A stretch of DNA of 64,000 nt from Exiguobacterium sp. s193 (GTDB lineage: Bacteria; Bacillota; Bacilli; Exiguobacteriales; Exiguobacteriaceae). The notes below the pieces were generated by a model. That model saw only the letters and a list, made by a program, of their open reading frames with translations. It searched no databases and was not told the DNA's origin. Of this stretch, positions 39,225 through 48,062 are shown piece after piece (position 1 is the first letter of the stretch; every line of letters begins with the position of its first letter). The position numbers and the translations under genes were made by a program. Where the stretch lies: assembly GCF_018618755.1 (NCBI RefSeq), contig NZ_JACSMR010000009.1:1-64000 (forward strand). Reading direction: 5' to 3'.

Positions 39225-40069
39225 TCTGTACAATCCTTTCGTTCCGCATACACGATACGGTCTTTACCGTTTATATCTTTTAAAATACCCGTTTCTGCTG
39301 TAGGATAACGCTCTTTTAACATCATTTGCACTTCAGGTCCTTGATTGTGTCCGATTTCAAACACAATCAACCGAAAATCGTCCTTTAAAATACGTGTACT
39401 CCCCTCCACCAAACGCCGGTAAAAGACGAGTCCATCTTTTCCGCCGAACAGCGCGAGGTGAGGCTCATGGTCAAATACGACGTCACTGAGCAACTCATCC
39501 TCTTCAATATAAGGGGGATTCGAGACGAGGACGCGGACCGATTGATCGGCAAGCGGCTCTAGCAAATCACCTTGTAAAAAAGTCACGTCGCCGCCAAGAA
39601 TCGCTTGGTTTTGTTTTGCGACCGCAAGCGCCTCTTCAGAAATGTCGACGGTCGTGACCGGCTGCTCCAGTTCGAGCGCCAGGGTCACGCCGATCGCTCC
39701 GCTTCCCGTTCCGATGTCGACGATTTCGCCTTGAGCGAACGTCTCACCAGTCAAGCGGCGGACGACGAATTCAATCAACTCTTCCGTTTCCGGACGGGGG
39801 ATCAGGACGGCTGGCGTGACTTTAAAATCACGTCCGTAAAACGGCTGGTAGCCGATCAAATGCTGAACGGGAACACCGTTAACGTGAGCAAGTAAATACT
39901 CACTGAATAAAAGGTCGTCGTCCGGTGACAATTCGTCCGAGAGACGGACGAGCAGTCCCGTCCGGTCGACTCGTAACACGTGCATAAGTAACCATTCGGC
40001 ACTCGACGCTTCGCGTCCTGCCGCGACTAACATCGTTTGCGCTTGATTCAAGCGTTTTGCGACCCGCAT
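39221..40069 (-). CDS. prmC: Release factor glutamine methyltransferase
   Basis: Methylates the Gln of the GGQ motif of release factors, using SAM; 282 residues. Residues 1-80 are the helical substrate-binding domain. The methyltransferase domain has VDIGTGSGAIGVTLAL and the catalytic NPPY motif in LVSNPPYIEEDEL. Its start overlaps the stop of prfA, its substrate, in TGATG, which couples the two genes; its end overlaps ywlC. Confidence 0.95.
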   Translation of the reverse strand: MRVAKRLNQAQTMLVAAGREASSAEWLLMHVLRVDRTGLLVRLSDELSPDDDLLFSEYLLAHVNGVPVQHLIGYQPFYGRDFKVTPAVLIPRPETEELIEFVVRRLTGETFAQGEIVDIGTGSGAIGVTLALELEQPVTTVDISEEALAVAKQNQAILGGDVTFLQGDLLEPLADQSVRVLVSNPPYIEEDELLSDVVFDHEPHLALFGGKDGLVFYRRLVEGSTRILKDDFRLIVFEIGHNQGPEVQMMLKERYPTAETGILKDINGKDRIVYAERKDCTE

Positions 40070-41127
40070 CAGTTTGCCGCCTCCGATGCCCGGGCCTGGT
40101 ACTCCATGACGAGTGTGTCGATGACTTCATCCATCTCGCCTTGCAGGATTCGGTCGAGCTTTTGGATCGTCAAACCAATCCGGTGGTCGGTCACCCGGTT
40201 TTGGGCAAAGTTATACGTCCGGATCCGCTCCGAACGGTCGCCCGTCCCGACCGCTGATTTTCGTTTTTCATCATACTCGGCTTGCTGTTCGCGTTGAATC
40301 TTATCATAAACACGGGCCCGCAAGACCTTCATCGCTTTTTCTTTATTTTTGATTTGTGATTTCTCATCCTGACAGCTTGCGACAATCCCTGTCGGCACGT
40401 GCGTCACACGGACGGCCGACTGCGTCGTATTGACGGACTGTCCACCCGGTCCGCTTGACGTAAACGTATCGACGCGGACGTCCTTATCATGAATCTCGAC
40501 TTCGACATCTTCCGCCTCCGGTAAAACAGCGACGGTCGCCGTCGAAGTGTGGATGCGTCCGCCGGATTCCGTTGAAGGAACGCGCTGCACGCGATGGGCA
40601 CCGTTCTCGTACTTCAGCTTCGAGTAGGCTCCTGCCCCTTTGACGATGAAGATGATTTCTTTGTACCCGCCGAGCTCCGTATAGCTGGCATCGATGATTT
40701 CGATTTTCCAAGCTTGTTTTTCAGCGAATTTCGAGTACATCTTAAACAGATCTGACGCAAACAAAGCCGCTTCATCACCACCAGCAGCACCACGAATCTC
40801 GACGATGACGTTTTTGTCGTCATTCGGGTCCTTCGGTAACAGCAAGGCTTTTAATTTCGCTTCCAGGTCCTTGATTTCCGGCTCAAGGAGCGCAACTTCT
40901 TCTTTCGCAAGATCACGCATTTCAGGGTCTGTCAGCATCTGCCGTGCTTCCTGATAGGCCTCCATCTTATCGCGGTAGACGCGGTACACTTCGACGGTCG
41001 GCGCAAGCTGGGATTGCTCTTTTGAGACTTCCCGTAATTGATTCGTATCATTAATGATGGCAGGGTCAGCCAACTGGTCATTTAACTTCTCATAACGATC
41101 CTCTAACGCACTTAATCGATCCAACAT
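40069..41127 (-). CDS. prfA: Peptide chain release factor 1
   Basis: Reads UAA and UAG and releases the nascent chain; 352 residues. The GGQ motif is at 228-230 in [10 protein letters not shown]. The codon-reading tripeptide is PST (184-186), within [18 protein letters not shown], against PAT or PVT in other species. AAGGA lies about 10 bases before the ATG. In B. subtilis tdk and rpmE lie close upstream; here 20 kb of other genes has been inserted before tdk. Confidence 0.96.
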   Translation of the reverse strand: MLDRLSALEDRYEKLNDQLADPAIINDTNQLREVSKEQSQLAPTVEVYRVYRDKMEAYQEARQMLTDPEMRDLAKEEVALLEPEIKDLEAKLKALLLPKDPNDDKNVIVEIRGAAGGDEAALFASDLFKMYSKFAEKQAWKIEIIDASYTELGGYKEIIFIVKGAGAYSKLKYENGAHRVQRVPSTESGGRIHTSTATVAVLPEAEDVEVEIHDKDVRVDTFTSSGPGGQSVNTTQSAVRVTHVPTGIVASCQDEKSQIKNKEKAMKVLRARVYDKIQREQQAEYDEKRKSAVGTGDRSERIRTYNFAQNRVTDHRIGLTIQKLDRILQGEMDEVIDTLVMEYQARASEAAN

Positions 41128-41234
41128 AATTGGTCATCCTTCCTGACGGTTCTTCTGTCGTCAGTATAGCAAAAAATCATGCGTGCAGTCGTATCTTCTC
41201 CACTAGATCGTCGCTTTTGAGACGATTGACCCGG

Positions 41235-41263
41235 TTGACTTCAACAGATGAACTTCCTATAAT
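41235..41263 (+). promoter_or_regulatory. Sigma-A promoter of the GntR-ABC operon
   Basis: TTGACT, a 17-base spacer and a perfect TATAAT. Confidence 0.85.
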
Positions 41264-41264
41264 T

Positions 41265-41289
41265 AGTGTACTAATTGAATTAATACACT
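41265..41289 (+). promoter_or_regulatory. Palindromic operator at the transcription start
   Basis: AGTGTACTAATT and AATTAATACACT form a 12-bp-arm palindrome with one mismatch, starting two bases after the -10 box and ending just before the ribosome site. It is the likely autoregulatory site of the GntR protein encoded next. Confidence 0.7.
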
Positions 41290-41304
41290 TAAGGAGGTGG
41301 AAAG

Positions 41305-41673
41305 ATGTTTACGGTCGACCCCAAAAGTCCGCTCCCGATTTACGAACAATTGGTCACGCAAATCATCCGCGCCATCGCCCGGGGGCTTTTACGCTCAGGT
41401 GAACAAATGCCGTCGGTTCGCGATCTTGCGAGCATACTGCTCGTCAATCCGAATACCGTCTCGCGTGCCTACCAGGAACTCGAGAGCCGCAACTTCATCG
41501 TGACGATGCGGGGAAAAGGATCGTTCGTCTCCGATTTGCCACTCGCTGACGTCAAACAGGCAGCGATTCAGGAGCACATCGCGACACTCTGTACCGTCGC
41601 GGACGAGCTGTCCATCTCAAACGAAGAACTGTATCATCTACTCATTCAAAACAGGGAGGATTCCTCATGTTGA
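41305..41673 (+). CDS. GntR-family regulator of the short YtrA/YhcF type
   Basis: Regulator of 122 residues: an N-terminal winged helix (PLPIYEQLVTQIIRAIARG, SVRDLASILLVNPNTVSRAY, RGKGSFV) and only about 40 residues of helical tail, as in the YtrA subfamily, whose genes lead ABC transporter operons. AAGGAGG precedes the ATG. The stop overlaps the next start by seven bases. A palindrome over the transcription start suggests it represses its own operon until a signal, often a cell-wall-active compound in this subfamily, relieves it. Confidence 0.88.
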   Translation: MFTVDPKSPLPIYEQLVTQIIRAIARGLLRSGEQMPSVRDLASILLVNPNTVSRAYQELESRNFIVTMRGKGSFVSDLPLADVKQAAIQEHIATLCTVADELSISNEELYHLLIQNREDSSC

Positions 41674-42533
41674 CCGTGTCACACTTAACGAAACAAATCG
41701 ATTCGAAAATGATTTATGAAAATGCCTCATTCACATTGCCTGCCGGTACAATCACGGCACTGATCGGACGCAACGGTGCCGGGAAAACGACGTTACTGAA
41801 AACGCTTGTCGGGTCCCTTGAACCTTCGCGCGGAAAAGTCGAGTGGAACAACCAGTCGATCCATGATGTCCCGGCAGTGCGAAAACATCTTTTTCTCGTG
41901 CCCGATTCCGTCAGCGTCTATCGTCAGATGACACTCGGGTCGCTGATTGAGTTTTATCATGCCTTTTATCCAAACTTCGAACGGACATACATCGAAAACT
42001 ACTGCCGCTCGTCGAACCTCGACCGTGGTCGGAAAGTGACCGCCCTTTCGAAAGGACAGGCCCAACTGTTTTTGCTCCAACTCGCCTTCGCGACGAACGC
42101 TCCCGTCTTGTTACTTGACGAACCGACAGACGGGCTCGACCGGATCAATAAGCGGAACTACTTAAAACAACTCGTTACGTTATTGTCAGAACGCCAGACG
42201 GCCGTCTTGATTGCCTCACACCAACTCGAGGAACTCGATTCGCTCGCCGACCGCGTGATGACGATCGAGCAGCACCTCGTCAAGGAACCGAAGACGCTCG
42301 ACGACGCAAAAGCCAGCATGCAGAAGTGGCAGGTCGTCTACGAGACGGTCCCTGAACTGACGCATCATGACATCCATGTCCTGACACAAACCGGACGCGT
42401 CGTCACTTTGCTCGTCTTATCGGACGCAGGAAAACTTTACTTAGAGAAGACGAATCCCTTATTGAAGGATGCCTTACCGGTCCAGATGGAAGACTACTTT
42501 TTAGGAACGTTCGGAGGAAAGCGCCATGATTAA
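41667..42533 (+). CDS. ABC transporter ATP-binding protein
   Basis: ATPase of 288 residues. Walker A is GRNGAGKTTLLKTL, the signature region ALSKGQAQLFLLQLAFATN (SKGQ in place of SGGQ), Walker B VLLLDEPTDGLD, the switch His in ASHQLEEL. The last 80 residues form a C-terminal extension common to drug and antibiotic exporter ATPases. It overlaps the permease gene by eight bases. The substrate is unknown. Confidence 0.88.
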   Translation: MLTVSHLTKQIDSKMIYENASFTLPAGTITALIGRNGAGKTTLLKTLVGSLEPSRGKVEWNNQSIHDVPAVRKHLFLVPDSVSVYRQMTLGSLIEFYHAFYPNFERTYIENYCRSSNLDRGRKVTALSKGQAQLFLLQLAFATNAPVLLLDEPTDGLDRINKRNYLKQLVTLLSERQTAVLIASHQLEELDSLADRVMTIEQHLVKEPKTLDDAKASMQKWQVVYETVPELTHHDIHVLTQTGRVVTLLVLSDAGKLYLEKTNPLLKDALPVQMEDYFLGTFGGKRHD

Positions 42534-43491
42534 ACAATTGATTCGTTACCACATCAAACAAGGGATTTGGCCGCTCGCGACCTTCTTCCTACTCGCGGTT
42601 TTCAGTTACGGGTTCAGCAGCTTTTCCGCCATCGCGAATTTTGAGACATATGACCGGGAGATGAAAGTAGACTTGATCAAAACAGTCCTCGTCAGCCCAA
42701 GTTTCGCCGGATTCGGGGCACTTTTAATCGCGCTTTTCGCGATTTTAATGGTAGGTCAAGAACGCGGCAGCGGACGCAGTTTAATCCTCCATGCCTTACC
42801 GTTCCATAAAAAACACCTGTTTTTGATTAAAATCGGCATCGGGATGGCCGTACTGATCATCCTGCCGCTGCTCGGCTTTTTCGCGAGTTGGCTCATCCTG
42901 CACGGCGTCGGCGGCATCGATCCGTTCGCATATGTCACCTGGACCGGTCTTGCATCTGATTTCTTTAAATATTTCCTGTTCGACATGACGATTTTTACGA
43001 TTTTCTTATTCGCCGGAACGATTGCCGGGGATATCATCGGACAGGTCTTGATCGGCACATTCCTCTTGTTCGTGAATTACTTTACGTTTTTCGCGGTCGC
43101 TGCCGTTACGACACTCGGGTTTGGACTGCAGGACAGCTACACGTCTTCCCTTGATTTTTTGATGACGGTCACGACGCCGTTCCCGCTTCTGTTCGAAACG
43201 AACGACATCACGGGTGCTGTCATTTATAACATCGCCTTGACGCTGATTCTCGGGGCAATCAGTCATCGCCTTTATGTCCGAAGTGAAAACGAACGGCTTG
43301 GACGTTTTACCGTCTTCCCGAAGTCGCACCCTTTGTTCATCATTCTCTTTACCGTTTACACGACACTCTTGCTCGCCGCCTTCATCGGTGTCATCTCATC
43401 TGAAAATCAGATTTTATATTGGGTCGCCGTCTTGATTCTCGCTTGGCCGGCCTTTAGCTCCTACCGCCGGATGATTGGGTGGAGTCGTTGA
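42526..43491 (+). CDS. ABC-2 type transporter permease
   Basis: Membrane protein of 321 residues with about seven to eight helices (near 17-37, 63-80, 102-125, 145-165, 172-205, 230-245, 270-290, 295-315). The GQERGSGRSLILHALPFHKKHLF coupling region (only the pattern is noted here) between helices 2 and 3 is typical of ABC-2 permeases. It is the last gene of the gntR-ABC operon. No terminator is obvious before treR 50 bases later, so read-through into treR is possible. Confidence 0.82.
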   Translation: MIKQLIRYHIKQGIWPLATFFLLAVFSYGFSSFSAIANFETYDREMKVDLIKTVLVSPSFAGFGALLIALFAILMVGQERGSGRSLILHALPFHKKHLFLIKIGIGMAVLIILPLLGFFASWLILHGVGGIDPFAYVTWTGLASDFFKYFLFDMTIFTIFLFAGTIAGDIIGQVLIGTFLLFVNYFTFFAVAAVTTLGFGLQDSYTSSLDFLMTVTTPFPLLFETNDITGAVIYNIALTLILGAISHRLYVRSENERLGRFTVFPKSHPLFIILFTVYTTLLLAAFIGVISSENQILYWVAVLILAWPAFSSYRRMIGWSR

Positions 43492-43541
43492 TTCCGTGCT
43501 ACACTGATTGCAAATCTTTAAAATAAGGACGGTCTACACCC

Positions 43542-44249
43542 ATGCCAAAGTATCTACACATTTATCAACAGCTCGCTGCCCGTATCCAGGACGGGTCGCT
43601 TCCTGCTGAGACAAAGTTACCGTCAGAAACGGAATTAATGGAGGAATTTTCTTCGAGCCGCGGGACGGTCCGAAAAGCGATCGACGCGCTGCTCGAAAAA
43701 GGATTCGTCCGTAAGCAACAAGGAAAAGGTGTTTTCGTTTTAAGTCAAGATGCCATCGAGTTTCAGTTCAATGGCATCGTCAGTTTTTCGGAAGCTCATC
43801 AAAAAATGGGACGTCATGCTGTCAAAACGGATGTCCTCTCTTGCGACATCTTTGATGCGACGGATGAACTTGCTCAATTGTTCAATGTACAAAAAGGAAC
43901 CTCCATCACGCGGATAAAACGGATTCGACTAATCGATGGTGAACGGGTCATTTTCGATATCAATCATTTCGTAACGGAACTTGTTCCGGGGCTGACTTCC
44001 GCGATTGCAACTGGGTCGATCTATTCTTACATCGAACAAACGTTGAACCGGCAAATCAGTTATGCAAAACGAAAAATTGAAGCTCAACCTGCGACAGCTG
44101 AAGATCAGGCACAGCTCGATTTAGAAGGCACGACCCATGTCATCGTCATCACGAATGACACCTATTATTACGAAGGACAACACTTCGAGCATACGGAATC
44201 ACGCCATCGCCTCGATAAATTTCAATTTACGGATATCGCACGTCGGTAG
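43542..44249 (+). CDS. treR: Trehalose operon repressor TreR (GntR/HutC family)
   Basis: Repressor of 235 residues. The N-terminal GntR winged helix contains LPSETELMEEFSSSRGTVRKAI; residues 80-230 form a UTRA effector domain (ATDELAQLFNV, THVIVITNDTYYYEGQHFEHTESRHR). In B. subtilis TreR the inducer is trehalose 6-phosphate. It lies upstream of treP and treC, but a terminator, an inserted structured element and a second terminator separate it from them, so it is a separate transcript. AAGGA lies before the ATG. Confidence 0.9.
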   Translation: MPKYLHIYQQLAARIQDGSLPAETKLPSETELMEEFSSSRGTVRKAIDALLEKGFVRKQQGKGVFVLSQDAIEFQFNGIVSFSEAHQKMGRHAVKTDVLSCDIFDATDELAQLFNVQKGTSITRIKRIRLIDGERVIFDINHFVTELVPGLTSAIATGSIYSYIEQTLNRQISYAKRKIEAQPATAEDQAQLDLEGTTHVIVITNDTYYYEGQHFEHTESRHRLDKFQFTDIARR

Positions 44250-44254
44250 ACTAC

Positions 44255-44290
44255 AAAACCGCCTCCCGACTTTGTCGGAGAGGCGGTTTT
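44255..44290. terminator. treR terminator, left copy
   Basis: AAAACCGCCTCCCGAC and GTCGG-AGGCGGTTTT pair around TTT with a small AG bulge. The copy at 44614-44649 differs by one base. Confidence 0.92.
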
Positions 44291-44613
44291 CAGACTGTAG
44301 ATAAAGTGCTAGCGAGAGATAAACGCGTCTTTTTTCGTTGCTTTCCTCGGGCGAGGCGCAAGCCGTTGCTCCTTGGTCCTCACGGACAACGAGCAGGGTC
44401 TTGCCTGCCTCTGAACGTGCGTTAAAAACGCACTTTTCCCCGTAGGAGTCAACGAAACGTGACGCTTTTTAGGCCGTAGCGCAAGTATAGACAAGTCATG
44501 CAGCCGATTTAGAGCGCAAGCCGTCTTGAATCGCTTTTAAACGTAAAAAGCAACCAATCGATCGCATCTAAACATAGCGTATTCACTCTTTATAAGAGTT
44601 TGTCTACACGCTA
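44291..44613 (-). mobile_element. Terminator-flanked structured element, copy 2 (reverse orientation)
   Basis: Inverted ends are CTGTAGATAAA at 44295-44305 and TTTGTCTACACG at 44599-44610. The structured core lies on the minus strand at 44325-44465, closed by GCGTC/GACGC and TTTCGTTG/CAACGAAA. Its second stem is GTGCGTT/AACGCAC and its third arm TTGTCC/GGACCAA. The left module follows towards 44600. The flanking terminators are 35 of 36 identical, the closest match of the three elements, so this insertion looks the youngest. It lies between treR and treP. Confidence 0.68.
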
Positions 44614-44651
44614 AAAACCGCCTCCCGACCTTGTCGGAGAGGCGGTTTTTT
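44614..44651. terminator. Right copy of the duplicated treR terminator
   Basis: Same hairpin as 44255-44290 with CTT for TTT in the loop, and a longer T-run. Confidence 0.92.
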
Positions 44652-44697
44652 TATCTCGATTCAGAAAAAATTGAAGCACCCTTCTTGAATTAACGTT

Positions 44698-44715
44698 AAC
44701 TTATCTATATAAGTT
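44698..44715 (+). promoter_or_regulatory. TreR operator 1
   Basis: AACTTATCTATATAAGTT is palindromic except for its centre. It lies just upstream of the -35 box of treP and is the reverse complement of operator 2. Confidence 0.75.
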
Positions 44716-44716
44716 T

Positions 44717-44746
44717 TTGACTTAACTTATATAGATAAGTTAAGAT
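44717..44746 (+). promoter_or_regulatory. treP promoter with TreR operator 2 in its spacer
   Basis: TTGACT at 44717 and TAAGAT at 44741 are 18 bases apart. AACTTATATAGATAAGTT (44724-44741) fills the spacer, so a bound repressor would block polymerase. Confidence 0.75.
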
Positions 44747-44761
44747 GGGTTTGCGCAGATA

Positions 44762-44775
44762 AGAAAACGTTTTCA
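44762..44775 (+). promoter_or_regulatory. cre site for CcpA
   Basis: AGAAAACGTTTTCA matches the TGWAANCGNTNWCA consensus at all but the first base. It lies just after the expected transcription start, a position that gives catabolite repression. Confidence 0.8.
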
Positions 44776-44818
44776 TTTCAAGTGATGTCTTCAGTTCAAT
44801 CCAAAAGGAGAATGCGAG

Positions 44819-46258
44819 ATGAAACCCAACTACCGTCAAATTGCAGAACAACTCATCGAACGAATCGGTGGGAAAGAAAATATTGAACAGGCCGCCCATT
44901 GTGTGACGCGACTCCGCCTGACACTTAAAGACCAAAGCCTTGTCGAGCAAGATGCCTTACTCGAAGTCCCACTCGTCAAAGGGGCGTTCTTGAATGCCGG
45001 TGTCTATCAAATTGTCATCGGTGCGGGTGATGTCGACCGTGTCTATGCTGAATTCATTCAATTGACAGGCTTAAAAGCAACGACCATCGCCGACGTCAAA
45101 TCGTCCGGTGCTTCGAAGATGAATCCGTTCCAAAAACTGATTAAAGTCTTCTCCGATGTCTTCATGCCAATCATTCCTGCCATCATCGTCGCGGGTCTCT
45201 TGATGGGGATCAACAATCTTTTCGGGATTGAGTTCGGTGGAAAAACGATGATTGAACGTTACCCAAACCTTCAAGGGTTATGGGATTTAATCAACATGAT
45301 GGCGAACACCGCCTTCGTCTTCTTACCGGCACTTGTCGGTTGGTCGGCAACGAAACGCTTTGGCGGGAGTGAAATTCTCGGGATTGTCATGGGACTGATG
45401 CTCGTTCACCCCGACCTCTTGAATGCTTGGAATTATGGACAAAGTGCGTTAAAAGGCGAGATTCCGACGTTTAATATCCTCGGTCTCTTCGAAATCGAAA
45501 AGGTCGGTTACCAAGGTCAAATCTTACCTGTACTTGCTGCAGCGTATGTCTTAAGTACGATCGAGAAATGGCTTAAGGAACGTGTACCGAATGCAATCCA
45601 GCTCCTTGTCGTCCCGATTACGACAATTACTTTAACAGGTTTCCTCGCCCTTGCTGTCATCGGTCCCGTCACGCGTCAGCTTGGCGACTGGATCACGATT
45701 GGTGTCGTCAATACGTTTGAAGCTGTACCATTGCTCGGTGCCTTACTGTTCGGTGCCCTCTATGCGCCACTCGTTATCACGGGGATGCACCATATGTTCA
45801 TCGCCGTCGACCTTCAGCTCATTGGACAAAATGGTTCAACCTTCATCTGGCCGATGATCGCCATCTCAAATATCGCTCAAGGATCAGCAACGCTCGCCAT
45901 GCTCTTCCTCGCGAAAAACGCGAATGATAAAAACATGGCTTCGACGTCCGCTATCTCCGCTTACTTCGGCATTACGGAACCTGCGATGTTCGGTGTCAAC
46001 TTACGCTTTAAATATCCATTTTATGCAGCACTCGTCGGATCAGCGATTGCTTCTTCCTTCATCGCTGTAAGTGGTGTCTTAGCTCCTGCAATCGGTGTCG
46101 GTGGTTTACCTGCCTTCATCTCAATCGTTCCCGGATCGATTTTGTCGTTCATCATCGGTATGGTGATTGCTATTGTCATCCCGATCGTCTGTACGTTCCT
46201 GTTCCATTACGTCTCGACGAAACGCGCACGAAAAGCCGCACTCAAAGAGGCTGCGTAA
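44819..46258 (+). CDS. treP: Trehalose-specific PTS enzyme IIBC
   Basis: Imports trehalose as trehalose 6-phosphate; 479 residues. The N-terminal EIIB domain (1-85) has the phospho-Cys in QAAHCVTRLRL. The EIIC domain (about 105-470) has around ten helices and GITEPAMFGVNLRFKYPF, the sugar-site signature. No EIIA domain is fused, so a separate EIIA-Glc-type protein must supply phosphate, as for B. subtilis TreP. AAAGGAG precedes the ATG. treC follows 25 bases later. Confidence 0.94.
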   Translation: MKPNYRQIAEQLIERIGGKENIEQAAHCVTRLRLTLKDQSLVEQDALLEVPLVKGAFLNAGVYQIVIGAGDVDRVYAEFIQLTGLKATTIADVKSSGASKMNPFQKLIKVFSDVFMPIIPAIIVAGLLMGINNLFGIEFGGKTMIERYPNLQGLWDLINMMANTAFVFLPALVGWSATKRFGGSEILGIVMGLMLVHPDLLNAWNYGQSALKGEIPTFNILGLFEIEKVGYQGQILPVLAAAYVLSTIEKWLKERVPNAIQLLVVPITTITLTGFLALAVIGPVTRQLGDWITIGVVNTFEAVPLLGALLFGALYAPLVITGMHHMFIAVDLQLIGQNGSTFIWPMIAISNIAQGSATLAMLFLAKNANDKNMASTSAISAYFGITEPAMFGVNLRFKYPFYAALVGSAIASSFIAVSGVLAPAIGVGGLPAFISIVPGSILSFIIGMVIAIVIPIVCTFLFHYVSTKRARKAALKEAA

Positions 46259-46283
46259 CTGTTTTTAGAAAGGTGTGACTTGT

Positions 46284-47930
46284 ATGACACTCACAACGAC
46301 TGATTGGCGGAAATCCGCCGTTTATCAAATCTACCCAAAAAGTTTTTATAGCCCGGAAGGCAAAGCGACTGGAACACTCCGGGGAGTCACGGAAAAACTC
46401 GACTATCTCGCTTCACTCGGCATCGATTATTTATGGCTGACGCCCGTCTATGCCTCACCACAAAATGACAATGGTTACGATGTCAGCGACTATTATGCGA
46501 TTGACCCGTCGTATGGAACGATGCCGGAGTTCGATGAATTGCTTGCTGAAACAGCGAAACGTGATTTAGCGGTGATGATGGATATCGTCGTCAACCATTG
46601 TTCAACAGAACACGACTGGTTTAAGCAAGGACGAAATCCCGACAGTCCGTATCATGATTATTTCATTTGGCGGGAGGAACCGACCAACTGGAAATCCAAG
46701 TTCGGTGGCCCTGCCTGGTCGTTTGATGAAATCGCCGGCAAATATTATCTTCATTTGTTCGACAAAACCCAAGCCGACCTCAACTGGGAAAACCCGCGTC
46801 TTCGGGAAGACATTTATCAGATGATGCGATTTTGGCGCGACAAAGGAGTCCGCGGCTTTCGGCTTGACGTCATCAATCTCATCTCAAAGGATCAATCGTT
46901 CCCCAATGATCCGACCGGAGACGGAAGAACGTTTTATACGGATGGACCTCGTGTCCATGATTTCCTCCAGGAAATGAATCAACGTGTGTTTGAAGGTCAC
47001 GACTTGATGACGGTCGGTGAGATGTCATCGACGACGCTCGATCATTGCCAGCAGTATTCGAGCGTCCGCGATGAGGAGTTGAAGATGACCTTTAACTTTC
47101 ACCACTTAAAAGTCGACTATCCGGACGGTCAAAAATGGACAGCAGCACCATTCGATTTTCTTGAATTAAAACGGATCATGTCGGACTGGCAGGTTGGAAT
47201 GCAGGGAAAGGCATGGAATGCCATCTTCTGGTGCAACCATGACCAGCCCCGTGTCGTCAGTCGGTTCGGTGATGATACACGTTACCGCGTCGAAAGCGCA
47301 AAAATGCTTGCGACGACGTTACATGGACTTCAAGGGACCCCGTACATTTATCAAGGGGAAGAAATCGGCATGACGAATCCGGACTTTACGGATTTTACGG
47401 ACTACCGTGACGTCGAAACATTGAATCTCTATGAAGAAAAAATCGTTCAGGGCGAAGCACCTGAACAGATTCTTGCGGCAATCCGCCAAAAATCACGTGA
47501 TAATGCACGAACACCGATGCAATGGGATGCTTCACCGCATGCAGGATTCTCGGAAGTGACACCTTGGATTGACGTAGCGCGGAACCATACAGATATCAAT
47601 GTCGCAGCTGCCGTCGCCGATCCGGATTCGATTTTCCATCATTACAAAACATTGATTCAACTCCGGAAACAATATGATGTGCTGACGAACGGCACGTATC
47701 GTCTGTTAACACCGGATGACTTGTCCATTTGGGCGTACGAACGGACAACAGAAAACGAGCAATTACTCGTCCTCTCGAACTTTTACGGTTCAACCACACC
47801 GTTCACGTTACCAGAGACAATGTCTGATGCAGACGTATTGATTCAGAACTACAAAAACATTCAGAAAGACGGTTGCCGGATTACATTACGTCCATATGAA
47901 TCCATGATGTTCTACCAACCAACCGTTTAA
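46284..47930 (+). CDS. treC: Trehalose-6-phosphate hydrolase (GH13)
   Basis: Splits trehalose 6-phosphate into glucose and glucose 6-phosphate in the cytosol; 548 residues. The ATG at 46284 is used, with AAAGG 10 bases upstream; the GTG at 46275 is too close to that site. GH13 motifs: DIVVNHCS, GFRLDVINL (nucleophile Asp), TVGEMSS (acid Glu) and FWCNHDQPR. The corresponding B. subtilis gene is treA. Confidence 0.94.
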   Translation: MTLTTTDWRKSAVYQIYPKSFYSPEGKATGTLRGVTEKLDYLASLGIDYLWLTPVYASPQNDNGYDVSDYYAIDPSYGTMPEFDELLAETAKRDLAVMMDIVVNHCSTEHDWFKQGRNPDSPYHDYFIWREEPTNWKSKFGGPAWSFDEIAGKYYLHLFDKTQADLNWENPRLREDIYQMMRFWRDKGVRGFRLDVINLISKDQSFPNDPTGDGRTFYTDGPRVHDFLQEMNQRVFEGHDLMTVGEMSSTTLDHCQQYSSVRDEELKMTFNFHHLKVDYPDGQKWTAAPFDFLELKRIMSDWQVGMQGKAWNAIFWCNHDQPRVVSRFGDDTRYRVESAKMLATTLHGLQGTPYIYQGEEIGMTNPDFTDFTDYRDVETLNLYEEKIVQGEAPEQILAAIRQKSRDNARTPMQWDASPHAGFSEVTPWIDVARNHTDINVAAAVADPDSIFHHYKTLIQLRKQYDVLTNGTYRLLTPDDLSIWAYERTTENEQLLVLSNFYGSTTPFTLPETMSDADVLIQNYKNIQKDGCRITLRPYESMMFYQPTV

Positions 47931-47947
47931 CATGTTTTTGAAAATAA

Positions 47948-48001
47948 ACAAAGCCCGCTTCTTCTGTCCATTCCAGAACAGAGAAGCCGGGCTTGTTTTT
48001 C
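47948..48001. terminator. Bidirectional terminator between treC and alsT
   Basis: AAGCCCG-TTCT-CTGT and ACAGAGAAGCCGGGCTT pair imperfectly around CCATTCCAG, with T-runs on both strands. It ends two convergent genes. Confidence 0.8.
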
Positions 48002-48062
48002 GTTTTGAGAACCGGACAAGAAGCAGAGGATCGAGTCAACCGCTCCTTGTATCCTGCAAGGT

